Shown: one piece after another, positions 6,292 to 6,458 of the stretch
Layout of the letters: every line of letters starts with the position of its first letter
Position numbering within the stretch: the stretch's first letter is position 1
Assembly: GCA_002785585.1 (NCBI GenBank)
Contig: PEUI01000014.1
Coordinates: forward strand, 1,762 to 8,219
Length of the DNA: 6,458 nucleotides
Direction of reading: 5' to 3'
Source: Lysobacterales bacterium CG02_land_8_20_14_3_00_62_12
GTDB lineage: Bacteria > Pseudomonadota > Gammaproteobacteria > Xanthomonadales > Ahniellaceae
Program-made: the position numbers and the translations under genes
Notes under the pieces: model-generated
Told to the model about the DNA's origin: nothing
Database searches by the model: none
Seen by the model: the letters and a program-made list of their open reading frames with translations, nothing else

Positions 6292-6458
6292 ATGAGCAGC
6301 ATAAAGGTGGCGATTACGCTCGATCAGGAAACGGTAATCCGCGTTGACGATTTGGTTTCAAGGCGCATTTTTCCCAATCGCAGCCGTGCCATCCAGGTAG
6401 CGGTGAGTGAGAAGCTTGCGCGTCTGGAGCATCGCCGCCTTGCCTGCGAGTGCGCCAA
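6292..6458 (+). CDS. Ribbon-helix-helix DNA-binding protein, probable antitoxin (3' end outside window)
   Basis: This is the N-terminal 55 codons of a frame that runs off the right edge without a stop. The ATG at 6292 has AAGGGG at 6280-6285, six bases upstream. The product fits the ribbon-helix-helix fold: a short strand KVAITLD (residues 5-11), a first helix ETVIRVDDLVSRR (~13-25), the turn FPNRS, and a second helix RAIQVAVSEKLARLE (~31-45). A basic, Cys-containing segment (HRRLACECA) follows. Such CopG/MazE/ParD-like proteins are usually antitoxins that repress their own operon; the inverted repeat just upstream supports this. From memory, antitoxins with FPNRSRAI followed by RLAxEC are often paired with a MazF/PemK-type endoribonuclease, but the partner gene is not in the window. 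A stand-alone CopG-type repressor is the alternative. Nothing links it functionally to the cytochrome operon. Confidence 0.8.
   Translation, partial: MSSIKVAITLDQETVIRVDDLVSRRIFPNRSRAIQVAVSEKLARLEHRRLACECA

Noticed and set aside
1..6458. CRISPR arrays, tRNA or rRNA genes, insertion sequences
   Set aside because: No regularly spaced direct repeats, no recognisable RNA gene and no transposase or terminal repeats were seen; nearly all of 1-6127 is coding.

Overview
The window reads as a GC-rich (by eye, not counted) stretch of a Gram-negative, probably proteobacterial chromosome. The evidence for an outer membrane and a periplasmic cytochrome c maturation machinery is indirect: one gene encodes an outer-membrane beta-barrel, and two encode exported proteins carrying 10 and 5 heme c attachment motifs. 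The sequence does not fix genus or species.

Positions 1-6127 are a tightly packed plus-strand operon whose promoter lies upstream of the window. (1) Positions 1-1053 hold the C-terminal ~350 codons of an outer-membrane beta-barrel protein; its N-terminus is cut off by the window edge. (2) Twelve bases later, positions 1066-4824 hold a 1252-residue exported protein with ten CXXCH heme sites in its first ~790 residues and a six-blade LVIVD-type beta-propeller in its C-terminal third. (3) Overlapping its end by 26 bases, positions 4799-6127 hold a 442-residue cytochrome c554-like protein with one CX4CH and four CXXCH motifs, followed by a heme-free helical C-terminal half. A barrel plus a large and a small multiheme cytochrome, co-transcribed, has the composition of porin-cytochrome conduits that carry electrons across the outer membrane. 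The proteins do not look like the well-studied MtrCAB, OmcB/OmaB/OmbB or Ext sets. The most interesting hypothesis here is therefore a different type of conduit, or an extracellular redox complex with the propeller as its substrate- or partner-binding module. That function is inferred, not shown.

Positions 6128-6291 are non-coding. They contain two small hairpins without a T tract, and then a perfect 7-bp inverted repeat overlapping a probable extended -10 promoter. Positions 6292-6458 hold the start of a ribbon-helix-helix (CopG/ParD/MazE-like) protein, probably an autoregulated antitoxin whose toxin gene would lie beyond the right edge. This is a separate transcription unit unrelated to the cytochromes. 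I saw no tRNA, rRNA, CRISPR or insertion sequence in the window.
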